Below, piece by piece: positions 1 through 9,475 of a stretch of DNA of 64,000 nt (positions are counted from its first letter, which is position 1; each line of letters begins with the position of its first letter). The stretch is from Heloderma charlesbogerti (taxonomy: Eukaryota; Chordata; Lepidosauria; Squamata; Helodermatidae): NCBI GenBank assembly GCA_026122225.1, contig JANEZZ010003061.1, forward strand, positions 5,022,001 through 5,086,000, in the 5' to 3' direction. A program made the position numbers and the translations under genes. Below the pieces are notes generated by a model, which had not been told where the DNA came from, did not search any database, and saw only the letters and a list, made by a program, of their open reading frames with translations.

Positions 1-826
1 GGGGAGGCCTCATGCCTCGCCCTCAGCCCTCTTTTAAAGCCCAGCCCTGGCAACCCAGGGCAGATTTTCCTTCAGCCAATCACTGGCTCAGGCCCTGGGT
101 GGGCTGCCCTTGCCTCCAAGAGGCTGGAACTCCCCACCAACTCCAGCTGTTCCCATTTCCCAATCAGCAGGGACTGCGCCCGGCCTTGAGCAAAGGGGCT
201 GAGGAGCCTCTAGATAACACGCAATCCCAGGTGGTTACATCTGATGTGATCGCCTGACCTGATCTTCTGGAGAAAAACAGGCCGTCGTTCTTGACAGTAA
301 GCCTCCCATGTTTTCCCATCATTCTTCCATCTTGTTCTTGCCAGGAAAAAAAAATCCTTTAAGTGGGGGGAAAGATGGAATAGCAGCCCAGTGCCTTTTG
401 GCTGTTAGTGCTAGACGCCCTCCACTTCCAAACATAACTCATTGTTCTTCCTTTCGCTTGTACACAGAATTGAGCGGCTAGGTCACTTTGTAGATTCACA
501 ACTCTGTTTGTCTGATGTTAAGACGCCTTGTCTCTCTCACCGTCACCACACACGCAAACATTGCCGCGGTATGATCTTTGCCCAGAGGCCATACTGTGCG
601 AAGTAAGTTGGCCAATAGAGGAAAAAAAGTACTAAAATACATACTGCGTAGATAACGGTAGATCTTTGTTCCTTCCCTTGTGTACTCAGCCGCTTCTTAA
701 ATGTTCTCAGCTCATCATTTTTTGTAGCCTTCTTCACCTTTTCCTCTCTTTGGCACAGATCTTCTCAGCTGCAGTTGGGTTAAATGTACGTGCCTTACTA
801 GCACTGTCTGTAAGTCAAGACTGGAG
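1..826. other. non-coding, probably SLC46A3 intron or 5' flank
   Basis: No exon matching the N-terminal part of SLC46A3 is visible here, and the short open frames have no recognisable domain. The left 250 bases are GC-rich and may be an old repeat. The next supported coding sequence to the right begins with an intact splice acceptor at 4401, so this stretch should be intron or flank of that gene. Confidence 0.5.
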
Positions 827-1229
827 CTGAGCAGTAGAGCACCTGCTTTGCATGCAAAGGTCCCATGTTTGTTCCCTTGCGTCTCCGTGTAGGGTTGGGG
901 AAAGGCACCTGGCAGAGCCCCTGCCAGTCAGCGCTGACAATAGTGTGGACACTGCACGAAGCAACCCTGCTGGTGCAGGGAAGAGCAGCTGCTGTTCCTG
1001 GTGCCGGCAGGGGCTCCTGACACCCCCATCCTTGCAGTTATCTCCAATTTCAGTTCGGAAATAACAGCAGCGATTCCCTCCAGGGGGGATTCTTCCAAGG
1101 GTAGGAGCTTGGAAGCTTGGAGGAGCGGCAGCAGTTCTACAGGCTAGATTGAGGGGTCTGTCGGTAGCTGGGAGTGATGTACCCCTGAGCTAGCTGGACC
1201 AGTGACTCAGTATAATGCAGCTTCCTGAG
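827..1229 (+). repeat. tRNA-derived SINE, interrupted
   Basis: The head resembles a tRNA gene, with GAGCAGTAGAGCACCTGC as A-box region followed by a tRNA-like GCTTTGCATGCAAAGGTCCC. The typical end, ACTCAGTATAATGCAGCTTC, appears only near 1205-1225. The body in between (about 955-1187) does not fit the family and looks like a later insertion. A minus-strand relative lies at 6091-6640. This is a retrotransposed tRNA-like head, not a tRNA gene. Confidence 0.65.
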
Positions 1230-1863
1230 CGCTGAGTCTGAGTCTGGAGCAGTGTGTTAGCTAGAGAAATACTTCTGTATTTCAGTTGCTCTGGCATTGT
1301 GACTGAATTGCTTAGGGAGTGCACAGTCTGGGTCTTTCTCAGCGATGGTGAGCACTCTAGTTTTTTGTTTCAAAGGGAAGGCACATTTTCTTGGGGTTTA
1401 AAAACAGTTTGGCCAGTTAAAATCAGCAGTAGAACATCATAGAGGGCTTAACCATAAGTGGTGCCCCTTATTTTAGACCACAGGTTCTTAAGTATCACTG
1501 TCTTTTGAAATCTTGGAGTTCTGCCATGTTCCGAGCTGGTGTGTGCGCGCGCAAACCCACATACATAGGCACATGCTCAGACACTTTGCTATTCTTCTTG
1601 AATGATCATCACCATTGTTCAATGACAAATACAATGATTCTTTAACACATTAGCCATGTTCTTTTAAAAATGCACCTTCCATTCCTTAGTTATTTAGCAC
1701 AGTTCATTTATTATGTTTTTATCCTCCCTTCCTCAAGAAACTCAGAGTGGTGTACAAAGTTCCCTCTTTATCCTCACCACTTTGTTGTTGGGAATATTGC
1801 AACCTCATCTGCAAGTTACAGGAAGAGGGCTGTGTTGCGGTTAGCTAATTAATGCATGGGCAT
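1230..1863. other. non-coding, no feature seen
   Basis: AT-rich intronic sequence with short alternating CA/GC stretches near 1540-1570. No splice-bounded reading frame or recognisable repeat was identified. Confidence 0.4.
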
Positions 1864-2075
1864 TAAGGAAGGCAGAGAATTCTGCCATGGACTCCATTCT
1901 TTTGAATCCAGCCCCCGGAGTCCATGGCAGAACAGGTCCACCTAACTCTGCCTCCCGCTGGACCCACGCGGAGCCGGATCCTCCTCACCGGCCGGCTCCG
2001 TACATCAAGCGATACAGCTGCTGTTGCCGTGCCGTATTGCTGAGCACTCACTACGCCATTTGCATCCTTGTTTTT
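1864..2075. mobile_element. relic of palindrome-rich hAT-like element
   Basis: It contains the paired motif GAATTCTGCCATGGACTCC and, inverted, GGAGTCCATGGCAGAAC, followed by a GC-rich spacer and CGCCATTTGCATCC. This is the order found in the better preserved copies at 25321-25795 and 35182-36013. The TAGGGATG end is not preserved and no target duplication is visible, so the borders are approximate. Confidence 0.55.
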
Positions 2076-2500
2076 TCATGCAATATGCTGAGAGAAAGTG
2101 ACTGGGCTAGGGTTGCCCAGTGAGCTGAGGTCGGCTCCAGAGTTGCGTGGGCACAAGGTGCCTCTGCCCAATTTTGACTGATTCCCTCTTCCCACTGCAA
2201 CCCCACACCACTTCTCAAGCCTTTCCTGGGGGTGGCCTTTCTGGGGGCACCAGAGGCTGCAGTGGGGAGGAAGCGGAAGAAGGCTCCGTCTGGATCCAAC
2301 TTCTAGTTAGGAATGTTTTGTTTTAATGCTTGATCATCGCTTCGGTCGTGTATGGCATCTGAGCTTTTCCTCTATTTTTAAAAGAGGAATGCATACATCA
2401 CCCTGGAGCCCTATAGAATTTTATTTGCTCCCCAAACTAGCTAGCCATTCATCTTATTATACTTGTTTCTGCACAGGTGGTTTATCATTGCTTTCTGCGA

Positions 2501-3049
2501 GACTTTGGCTTTGCGCCTTTATACCCTTTTGTCTGCAGTTTCTTTTGCCTCCTTTTAAATCACAGACAGTTCTCTGTGGGAACGATTGCCGATCTTTGCT
2601 TTCTTTCCTCCCTCTTCTCTTTGTCCCCAGTCTCATTGTTCCCTTGAGCATCACTGTGTGGTCCATGCCATGACTTCATCTTTTCTACTTTCTTTCAGAC
2701 TGTAGGAAAGCTGCAGAAACCCCATCTCATTGGTGGGGTCAGTATCTTCCCATGTGAGGAAAGGTTACAACATTTGGGGCTGTTTAGCTTAGAAAAAGGG
2801 GAGACATGATGGAGGTGTACAAGATTATGCATGGTGTGGAAAATGTGGATAGGATAGAAAGAAGAACTTCTCACTCATAATACTAGAACCCAGGGCCATC
2901 ACATTAAACTGAATGATGGAAGATTCAGGACAGGTAAAAGGAAGTACTTTGGCTTTGCGCCTTTATACCCTTTTGTCTGCAGTTTCTTTTGCCTCCTTTT
3001 ATATCACAGACAGTTCTCTGTGGGAACGATTGTCGATCTTTGCTTTCAC
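2501..3049. repeat. direct duplication of about 100 bp (2501-2602 and 2948-3049)
   Basis: A block starting TTTGGCTTTGCGCCTTTATA and ending in GATCTTTGCTTTC is present twice in the same orientation. Only two differences were noticed (AAATCACAG versus ATATCACAG, and TTGCCGATC versus TTGTCGATC). A piece of LINE 3' sequence (2757-2945) lies between the copies, and the second copy abuts a LINE reverse-transcriptase fragment. The block itself is not a family I recognise. Confidence 0.8.
2757..2945 (+). mobile_element. LINE 3' fragment (CR1-like)
   Basis: The sequence parallels 3605-3790 of the neighbouring LINE fragment: a tract around GGGGAGACATGATGGAGGTG, then GTGTACAAGATTATGCATGG, then a tail with TGATGGAAGATTCAGGACAG. 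It is a second, shorter copy of the same C-terminal coding and 3' region, separated from the main fragment by the duplicated 100-bp block. Confidence 0.65.
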
Positions 3050-3790
3050 CAGTGCTTTTCAGTTTGTTCATAAATGATCTGGAATTAGGAGTGAGCAGTG
3101 AAGTGGCCGAGTTTGCTGATGACACTAAATTATTTAGGGTGATTAAAACAAAAATGAATTGTGAGGAGCTTCAAAAGGACCTCTCCAAACTGGGAGAATG
3201 GGCATCTAAATGGCAAAAACAGTTCAGTGTAAGCAAATGTAAAGTGATGCACGTTGGGGCAAAGAATCCCCACTTCCAAGTATAACCTGATGGGAACTGA
3301 GCTAGCGGTGACCGACCAAGAAAGAGATCTTGGGGTTGTGGTGGACAGCTCAATGAAAATGTCGACCTGGTGCGTGGCTGCTGTACAAAAAGGCAAGCAC
3401 CATGTTAGGCATAATTAGGAAAGGAATTGGGGATAAAACTGCCAATATCAGACTGCCCTTATACAAATCTATGGTGTGGCCACACTTGGAATGCTGTGTT
3501 CAGTTCTGGTCACAACACCTCAAAAAAGATTTTGTAGATCTGGAAAAAGTGCAGAAAAGGGCAACTAAAATTATCAAGGGGTTGGAGCAACTCCCTTATG
3601 AGGGAAAGTTACAACAGCTGGGATTGTTTAGCTTGGAAAAAAGGCAAGTAAGGGGAGACATGATAGAGGTGTACAAAATTATGCACGGTGTGGAGAATGT
3701 GGGTAGAGAGACATTTTTCTCCCTCTCAGACTACTAGAACCTGGGGTCATCCCATGAAGCTGATTGGTGGGAGATTCAGGACAGATACAA
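3050..3790 (+). pseudogene. CR1-like LINE reverse transcriptase, 3' part
   Basis: This encodes the C-terminal half of a non-LTR reverse transcriptase. Visible are FADDTKL (catalytic motif C) at about 3110, DLGVVVDSSMKMS after a frameshift near 3283, and the thumb and C-terminal signature CVQFWSQHLKKD...KVQKRATKII, ending with FSLEKRQVRGDMIEVYKIMHG. Frames change at least once, so no functional protein is made. It is 5'-truncated exactly where the 100-bp duplicated block ends. The family resembles CR1 but differs clearly from the copy at 10823-13726. Confidence 0.8.
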
Positions 3791-4400
3791 AAGCTTGTGC
3801 CACAATAAATCTATTAAGTCTTTATGGTGCCACAAGGCTCTTTGTTGCGTGGGGACTTGTTCTAACAGGGCCATCCGTTCGGAATTGGTCATGGTGTCTT
3901 TGTATGCTGTCTTCTACATGCAAGAAGACCCGTAGCTGCATGGGGGGCGGGGGCAGGCATGTGTATGTTACATGAAAGAGAAATCCAGTTGTTGAAGTGA
4001 GAAAGGGGAGGCAAATCATTATATGGAAATAGATCAGGGGTAAGCAGCAGGCTACCCACCAAGGTGGTGTACCCCTCCCACTTAAAAAACAACATACATT
4101 TACTTACTGGAAGCTGGGATTGCTGTGAAATAGGCCTCTGTTGGTGCTGAAAACTGTGGGTTCAAAGGAATTGTTTACTGTGTTGGGGCTCAGACCCCAG
4201 TTCTGCCTTGTACTCAGTCATTTGGACATGTTACTTGTCCTTTGTGACTAGCTGCGCCTCCCACAGCAGCCATTTTGTGGTGGTTCCTATGAGTTTTTAA
4301 ATTATCAGATACACCCACAGCCCAACAAGGTTGCCTACCCTTGAACTAGATTTATTGACTGACTGGATTTCCCCTTTATCTGTTTCTTTTTCTCTTCCAG
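3791..4400. other. SLC46A3 intron end, acceptor at 4400
   Basis: Intronic sequence ending in a pyrimidine tract and CAG acceptor (TTTTTCTCTTCCAG, last base 4400). Nothing else supported. Confidence 0.6.
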
Positions 4401-5265
4401 GAAGTCCAAGAAAAAGCCTCTCTTTTTACTATGAAAATGGAGTTAAGTTCAGCTGCTTTGAGCATTTTGATGGCCTTTGTTCTTGTGGCAAATGGGGACC
4501 GCTGCGGACGCAAAATATCACTAGCTCTTCCTCTGGTGGGGAGTCTTATAGGCAGCAGCTTCCTGAGTGTTATGGCCTATTTCTCCCTGCCCCTCCCTCT
4601 GCTCTTTGCATGTTCCTTTGTTACGGGGCTGTTTGGGGGCATGGCAACTTTCCTTGGAGGTGCCTTTTCCTTCGTAGTTGATCTCTGTCAAAATCAGAAA
4701 CAGAAGACTATCCGAATAGCCGTGGTTGACTTGATCTTTGGATTTATGGCTGGATTGGGAGGACTGGCTTCGGGCTACATTTTAGAAGAAATAGGCTTCA
4801 CATGGACATTTGTGGCTGTTTCACTGCTTCAGATGGTCAACGTTTTCTACGTTACATGTTGCCTGGGTGAGACGGTGCAGGTCTCCGAATGCCAGCCACA
4901 GTCCCTGAGAGAAGGCCTTAAGGAAACCTTTTCTGGAGTATATCTCCTCTTTAAATTGTCGTCCTGCAGGAAGCGGGCCACAATCATCCTGTTGCTTTGT
5001 ACGTTCATGACTTACTTGTTCACGATGTTTGGCGGGACTGGTCTTTACACCCTCTATGAACTGAATGCTCCCCTCTGCTGGAATGCAGTCTATATTGGAT
5101 ATGGCTCAGCTGTCTCCACTTCAGTCTCTCTGACCAGCTTTCTGGGACTACTTATATTTTCTCCATGCCTGGGAGAGATTTACCTCGTTTACACTGGGAT
5201 CTTCTCTTATGTGGGAGGAGCGGTCATGGCTGCCTTTGCCAACACTACATTGCTGATGTTTTTAG
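4401..5265 (+). CDS. SLC46A3: SLC46A3, large internal coding exon
   Basis: Solute carrier family 46 member 3 is a major-facilitator-superfamily transporter of the lysosomal membrane; the family moves folate-like, steroid-conjugate and muramyl-peptide substrates. This exon begins EVQEKASLFTMKMEL and supplies roughly residues 65 to 352 of a protein of about 460. It carries most of the membrane helices. The MFS motif-A loop reads GDRCGRK (human has a DHYGRK-type loop here). Also seen are QKQKTIRIAVVD, ELNAPLCWN and YIGYGSA, all at positions expected in SLC46A3. Flanks are TCTTCCAG before 4401 and GTAAGT from 5266, phase 1. The four exons in the window total 1194 nt (397 residues plus stop), which fits human SLC46A3 minus its first coding exon. 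The ATG at 4431 is internal, not the start. Neighbouring POMP supports member 3 over members 1 or 2. Confidence 0.95.
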
Positions 5266-5451
5266 GTAAGTTCCGTGCTGGACCAATGAAATCCAGAAAC
5301 TATTCATTTATTTATTACTTGTTTAAACTATTTGTATACTGTGTGATACCCTTAAGTTCTCTACATAAAAATACATAAAATACAATATAAAAACCAATGT
5401 AAAAGCACTATAAAATAAATACATTAAAAACGTTACCAAAACAGTAGAATA

Positions 5452-5792
5452 AAAAAAAGGTAAAGGTGTCCCCAACCAGTCGTGTCCGACTCTAGGGTGC
5501 GGTGCTCATCCCCGTTTCTAAGCCGAAGAGCCAGCGCTGTCCGAAGACGCTTCCGTGGTCATGTGGCCGGCATGACTGAACACCGAGGTGCACGGAACCC
5601 TGTCACCTTTCCCGCCGAGGCAGTACCTATTTATCTACTTGCAATTTCTTGCTTTCGAACTGCTAGGTTGGCAGGAGCTGGGACTGAAGATGGGAGCTCA
5701 CTCCATCACGCGGCACTCGGGTCTCGAACTGCTGTCCTGCCGACCTTCTGGTCTGCAGTTCAGCGTCTTAACCACTAAGCCACCGCGGCCCC
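5452..5792 (-). mobile_element. Sauria-type SINE with perfect 14-bp duplication
   Basis: On the minus strand the head is tRNA-like (GGTGGCTTAGTGGTTAAG as A box, CAGTTCGAGACCC as B box). The body has GATAAATAGGTACTGCC, and the 3' end reads GTCGGACACGACTGG, close to the end of the Bov-B LINE in this window. Both sides carry AAAACAGTAGAATA (5438-5451 and 5793-5806), a perfect target-site duplication, so the insertion is young. It sits about 190 bp past the splice donor of the preceding SLC46A3 exon, antisense to the gene. Confidence 0.88.
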
Positions 5793-5837
5793 AAAACAGT
5801 AGAATAGAGCAGTACAATTACAAATCAGGGAAACTCT

Positions 5838-5969
5838 GGGTAAAATCCAACATAAGTCCTACTTAGATCAGACTCATAGAAATGAATGGGACAAGTCAGT
5901 CCTGACTAACTTATGCGCCATTCATTTGAGTGGGTCTATTCTAAGTAGGGCTTATGTTGGATTTTACCC
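5838..5969. repeat. palindromic MITE-like hairpin
   Basis: The ends are inverted copies: GGGTAAAATCCAACATAAG on the left and CTTATGTTGGATTTTACCC on the right. The interior is also partly self-complementary around TGAATGGG and CATTCATT. No protein coding. This looks like a short foldback element; a related arrangement occurs at 30694-30772. Confidence 0.7.
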
Positions 5970-6191
5970 TCTAATTAGGATGAAAATACTAATTATGTGG
6001 ATGATTTAGAAACAGGTGATGCTCGCTGCCATAGCTAGCAAATTCTGTGTCCAGTAGAAGATCCCAGTTCTGGGCCCCTTGGAACAAAGGACATAGGAAG
6101 CTGCCTTATACCAGGTCAGATGATTTGTCCATCTAGCCAGTATTATTTCCTTTAACCATGGCTCTCCAGGGACTCAGGCAGATTTCTGTCC

Positions 6192-6572
6192 CAGCCTTCC
6201 CCCAACCTGGTGCCTCTTCCAGATGATGTATTTATTTATTATTTATTTGTTACATTTATATCCCAACTTTTCCTCTTGCAAGGAACCCAAGGCAGCATAC
6301 ATGATCCTCCTTCTTTCCATTTTATCCTCACAACAACCCTCAAGGGTAGGTTGGGCTGAGAGTCAGTGACCGGCCCAAAGTCACCCAGTGAGCTTCACAG
6401 ATGAGTGGGGACTTGAACCCGGATCTCCCGAGTCCCAGTCCTACACTCTAGCCACTGGCTGCTATGTTTTGTACTACAGCTCCCAATCTTGCTTGCCATT
6501 GGCCATGCTAGCTAGGGCTGATGGGAGTTGAAGTCCAAAACATCTGGAAGGCACCAAGTTGGGAAAGGCTGG
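6192..6572. mobile_element. hAT-like MITE, itself interrupted by a SINE
   Basis: The outer ends are inverted: CAGCCTTCCCCCAACCTGG on the left and AGTTGGGAAAGGCTGG on the right, with AACATCTGGAAGGCACC inside. The same kind of sequence recurs at 49560-49695. The middle (6226-6462) is a different SINE inserted into it. No clear 8-bp target duplication was found at the outer ends. Confidence 0.7.
6226..6462 (-). mobile_element. MIR-like tRNA-derived SINE
   Basis: In plus orientation it begins with an ATTT-rich tail and TTACATTTATATCCC, passes through AACCCAAGGCAGCATACATG and CACAACAACCCTCAAGGGT, and ends with GGACTTGAACCCGGATCTCC and ACACTCTAGCCACTGG. The complement of the latter two is a B box and an A box, so the element runs on the minus strand. 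Another copy carries the Tc1-like insertion at 22786-24114. Confidence 0.75.
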
Positions 6573-6640
6573 TCCATCTTACCACCTGCTACCTGATCCT
6601 TTTAACTGAGATGCCAGGGATTGAACCTGGGACGTTCTAT

Positions 6641-6959
6641 TTTATTTGTTTGTTTGTTGGAAGTATTTTTATGCTGCTCCCAGAAAGGTTTACATATAAT
6701 CAATTAAACAACACAATCCCTGCATGCAGGCTTACAATCTAAAAAAGACACAACACACAAGGAAAAAGGAATGGGGAGGGAAGAGGAAAAAATGGAAGTC
6801 TGTCAGCAGGGCTGGTGGAATGGCTTGCTCCCCCATTTCATCTCCCTCAGCACAGCTTGGTGGAATGGCTGCTGGTGGTGACAATTAGGGGTGGAGGAGC
6901 CTTCATGAGGGAGGCCTTTCAGCAGGGCTGGTGGAATTGCTCTCTATATGCAAAGCGTG
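6641..6959. repeat. dispersed repeat, family not identified
   Basis: The stretch shares CTTACAATCTAAAAA, GACACAACACACAAGGAAAA and AGGGCTGGTGGAAT-type segments with 17240-17960. It begins with TTTG-rich sequence like a LINE 3' tail in reverse. No coding potential. It matches the second copy only in blocks. Confidence 0.55.
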
Positions 6960-7179
6960 CAGGGGAGGCTGGTGGATCTGATTCTGGTGGGACGGAGTTA
7001 CCATTCTGGGTTTTAGATACAACCAGCCAGAAGTCTAAAGGAACTATCCAAGGTGCTGGATCCATTTTAGGAATAGGGTCCAGCACCTAGGATAGTTCTT
7101 TTAGACTTCTGGCTGGTTGTAACTAAAACCCAGAATGTAATCTCTACCCCACTGAAATTGGATCTACCAGTTTCCCCTA
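6960..7179. mobile_element. hAT-like foldback MITE, copy 1
   Basis: Terminal inverted repeats are CAGGGGAGGCTGG and CCAGTTTCCCCTA, with an inner long hairpin from TTCTGGGTTTTAG to CTAAAACCCAGAA and arms including CAACCAGCCAGAAGTCTAAA. Flanking 8-mers AAAGCGTG and AAGGCATG match at six of eight positions, as expected for an aged hAT-type target duplication. A second copy is at 10145-10363. There is no room for a transposase. Confidence 0.75.
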
Positions 7180-7296
7180 AAGGCATGGGTTTTACCCTGG
7201 AGCTACACCTTGCTGATCTCCCCTCCCCTCTTCAGAATCAGTACCAGTGCAAGTCAAGAACACTTATGGTCTTTTTAGTACTACTCCTGATGAAAT

Positions 7297-8660
7297 TGCA
7301 ATTTATTTATTTATTTATTATCCCACCTTTCCCTCCATTAGGCTTCTTAATAGCAACACAGAACAATAAAAACATATGCAAGCATAGTCATCCACAGTAG
7401 AAACAAGCACCTGAACAGCACAACTAGCAAGGGCAATAACATCATTATCCCAAATGTAGGGATGTATGAAAGTGACTTACCTTTCGCGGATTATGTTGAT
7501 GGTGGGGGGGAAGGCATTCCGTCCCTCCCCCCAGAATCCTGGCCGGGGGGGCGAGGCGCTCCGTTCCTCCCCCTGGAATCCTCGAACGGCCAGCTGTGCT
7601 CTGTGGCAGCTCCGCGGAGCAGCTGGCCAGGCCCGGCCAGGCCAGAGCCGTCTACAGCCGGATTTCTGGCCGCAGAGGGCCCTGGGTAAAACAAAAACAA
7701 AACACAACCGCGTACGCAAATGGCGGCGGCTATGGCCGCTGCCATTTGCGTGCCTTCTTTTTGGCTGTCTTAATCTACGTAAATATTTACGTAGACTATG
7801 ACGGCAAAAATTAAGGGGAACGCAAATAGCGTAGCAGGCGCTATTTGCGTCCCTTTTTCATTCACCGTTTTAGCCTACGTAAATCTTTACATATGCTAAA
7901 ATGGCAAATCTAAAGGGGACGTAAATAGCGCCCGCTACGCTATTTGCGTTCCCCTTGATTTTCGCCGTCATAGTCTACGTAAATATTTACGTAGATTAAG
8001 ACGGTAAAAAGAAGGAACGCAAATGGCGGCGGCCATAGCCACCGCCATTTGTGTATGCGTTGTTTTTTTTTTAAACCCACCCCCAACCATGATAGGCTAC
8101 GTAAAGATTTACGTAGCCTATCACGTCTTTTTTTTTCTTTTTTTTAAAACCTAGCCATGATAGGCTACGTAAATCTTTACGTAGACTATCATGTCTTTTT
8201 TTTTTTTTCACAAGCCTGGAAATGGCGGCGGTGGCAGCCGGTCAGAAGACCGGCTGCCGCCGCCACTCGGAAGATCCGCCCCAGGTAAGTCTCGTCCCGG
8301 GGGGGATCCGCGGGGGGGCAGGCCGTTCCGCCACAGATTTCAGCGGGCCGAACGCACTGGCATTCAGCCTCACCGAGATCTGTGGCGGAATTCTCTGACA
8401 TCCCTACCCAAATGTCCTTTTGAAACAAGAGTGTTTTAACTTGCCATCTGAATGCTGGCAGTGAGGAGGACAAGTGATTCCTCTCCCTTGGAACAGCATT
8501 CCACAAACTGGGTGCCCCTATCAGAAAGGCCCTACTTCGCGTAGCCACTCCTTACAATTCAGATGGCAAAGGGACACAGAGCAGGGCCTCTTCACTGAGA
8601 GAGGAGCTATTCTCACTTCTGCTGCTCAGGAGCTGATGCACACAACCAAATGCTGTATAC
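7297..8660 (-). mobile_element. L2-like LINE 3' end, interrupted by hAT-like element
   Basis: On the minus strand, 8408-8550 encodes RSRAFLIGAPSLWNAVP and a following LPAFRWQVKTLLF, the C-terminal signature of L2-type ORF2. The left end at 7297 is an ATTT tail with TTATCCCACCTTTCCC, a LINE 3' end in reverse. The palindrome-rich element 7457-8406 was inserted between, duplicating CCCAAATG. Borders at the right are approximate. Confidence 0.6.
7457..8406. mobile_element. palindrome-rich hAT-like element, copy 1 (perfect TSD)
   Basis: Ends are TAGGGATG and CATCCCTA, and CCCAAATG occurs on both sides (7449-7456 and 8407-8414), a perfect 8-bp target-site duplication as made by hAT transposases. 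Inside are successive palindromes: 7714-7751 (around GCAAATGGCGGCGGC), 7773-7794 (TACGTAAATATTTACGTA), 7812-7855, 7872-7899, 7912-7956, 7972-7996, 8016-8056, 8091-8124, 8160-8192 and 8224-8264. The run 7714-8056 is itself an imperfect palindrome centred near 7885, so palindromes are nested in a larger one. A last hairpin (CCACAGATTTC to GAGATCTGTGG) lies near 8330-8390. No transposase; the family is non-autonomous. Confidence 0.85.
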
Positions 8661-9039
8661 ACAGGGCCAATGAGAAGGTGACACCCTGCCTGGCTTGCTG
8701 CCCTCACTAAGTCTCCGAGTAAGAACGCATTGCAAGAATTTGCAATGAATTGGAATTTAATAACTGTCAGTATATATCATGACCTTTGCCCATTTTGTCC
8801 CCGTATCCAGGTTCTGCCAAGGTGTGGTGCTGCACCTACACCATGGGTGGTGCTTTTATTAAGGCAAACAGTGACTTCAAATGGGCGGGGAGGGGGGAAT
8901 CTATGTATAATTTGTATTGCATTTAAAATTTAAGTACAAAAGAGTGAATGTAATTGCTGTATTCATGAATTTCTGCTTTTAATGTTGCTGAGTGTAAAAA
9001 GTACCTTGTCCCTCTGGGTGGACACACGCAGTAATGTTC
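8661..9039. other. non-coding, no feature seen
   Basis: Intronic sequence of SLC46A3 without a reading frame of known type or a repeat I can name. Confidence 0.4.
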
Positions 9040-9475
9040 TGGGTCACCTGTGTCTGGAAGAGTTGCCATAGAAAATACAATAATCACTTGCCCACCTGTG
9101 AGGGCAGTTAGTTGGGCAAGGACACTAGAGAGGGCCTTTTCTGTAGTGGCCCCACACCTCTGGAATAAGTTGCCGTCAGGGGTCCACCAGGCCGCATCAT
9201 TGCAGACTTTTAAGAAGGCCCTGAAGACTTACTTGTTTACTCTGGCCTTATCTCTGATTATGTTTTATCAGCCTGGGTTATAGCTGCAGTTGTGATGCAG
9301 GTTCTGTCTTATGCTGATTTTTGAAGTTTTGTGGGACTTTTGCTGCTTTTATTACCACATTGGGGTGGGGGGATTATGAATTTTATTATATGCATTTTAA
9401 TTTTGTACGCTGCCTTGGGAGGGCTAGTGCCCTGAAAGGTGGCCTATAAATATTTCTAATTAATTAAATAAAGGT
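9040..9475 (+). mobile_element. L2-like LINE 3' end
   Basis: Encodes the ORF2 C-terminus: CPPVRAVSWARTLERAFSVV, then HLWNKLPSG and FKKALKTYLF. The 3' UTR follows with TACGCTGCCTTGGGAGGGC and ends with AATTAATTAAATAAA. It is a short 5'-truncated copy in the sense orientation within the SLC46A3 intron. The copy at 40862-42228 ends the same way (GCTGCCTTGGGAGGGCTTC). Confidence 0.8.

Larger units (their letters stand above)
6091..6640 (-). mobile_element. tRNA-derived SINE split by a nested MITE
   Basis: Left part: ACATAGGAAGCTGCCTTATA and the following CTCTCCAGGGACTCAGGCAG. Right part (6573-6640): GAGATGCCAGGGATTGAACC, whose complement is a tRNA B box. These two halves are contiguous in the known squamate SINE; a MITE occupies 6192-6572 between them. 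The A-box end is missing on the right. Confidence 0.75.

Noticed and set aside
1..4400. First coding exon of SLC46A3 within the window
   Set aside because: No segment resembling the N-terminal signal-like helix or the loop preceding EVQ was found on the plus strand, so it is probably left of the window.
4331..4681. 116-codon frame overlapping the SLC46A3 exon in another frame
   Set aside because: The neighbouring frame matches SLC46A3 through the whole exon with correct splice phases; this one is a shadow.
5700..5790. tRNA-like A and B boxes
   Set aside because: They form the head of a SINE with tail and target duplication, and no cloverleaf with anticodon stem is kept. The same applies to the heads at 827-890, 6600-6640 and 24040-24110.
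7700..8264. Repeated palindromic units resembling a CRISPR array
   Set aside because: Units are not uniform, spacers are not unique inserts, the context is a vertebrate intron, and terminal repeats plus an 8-bp duplication mark a transposon.
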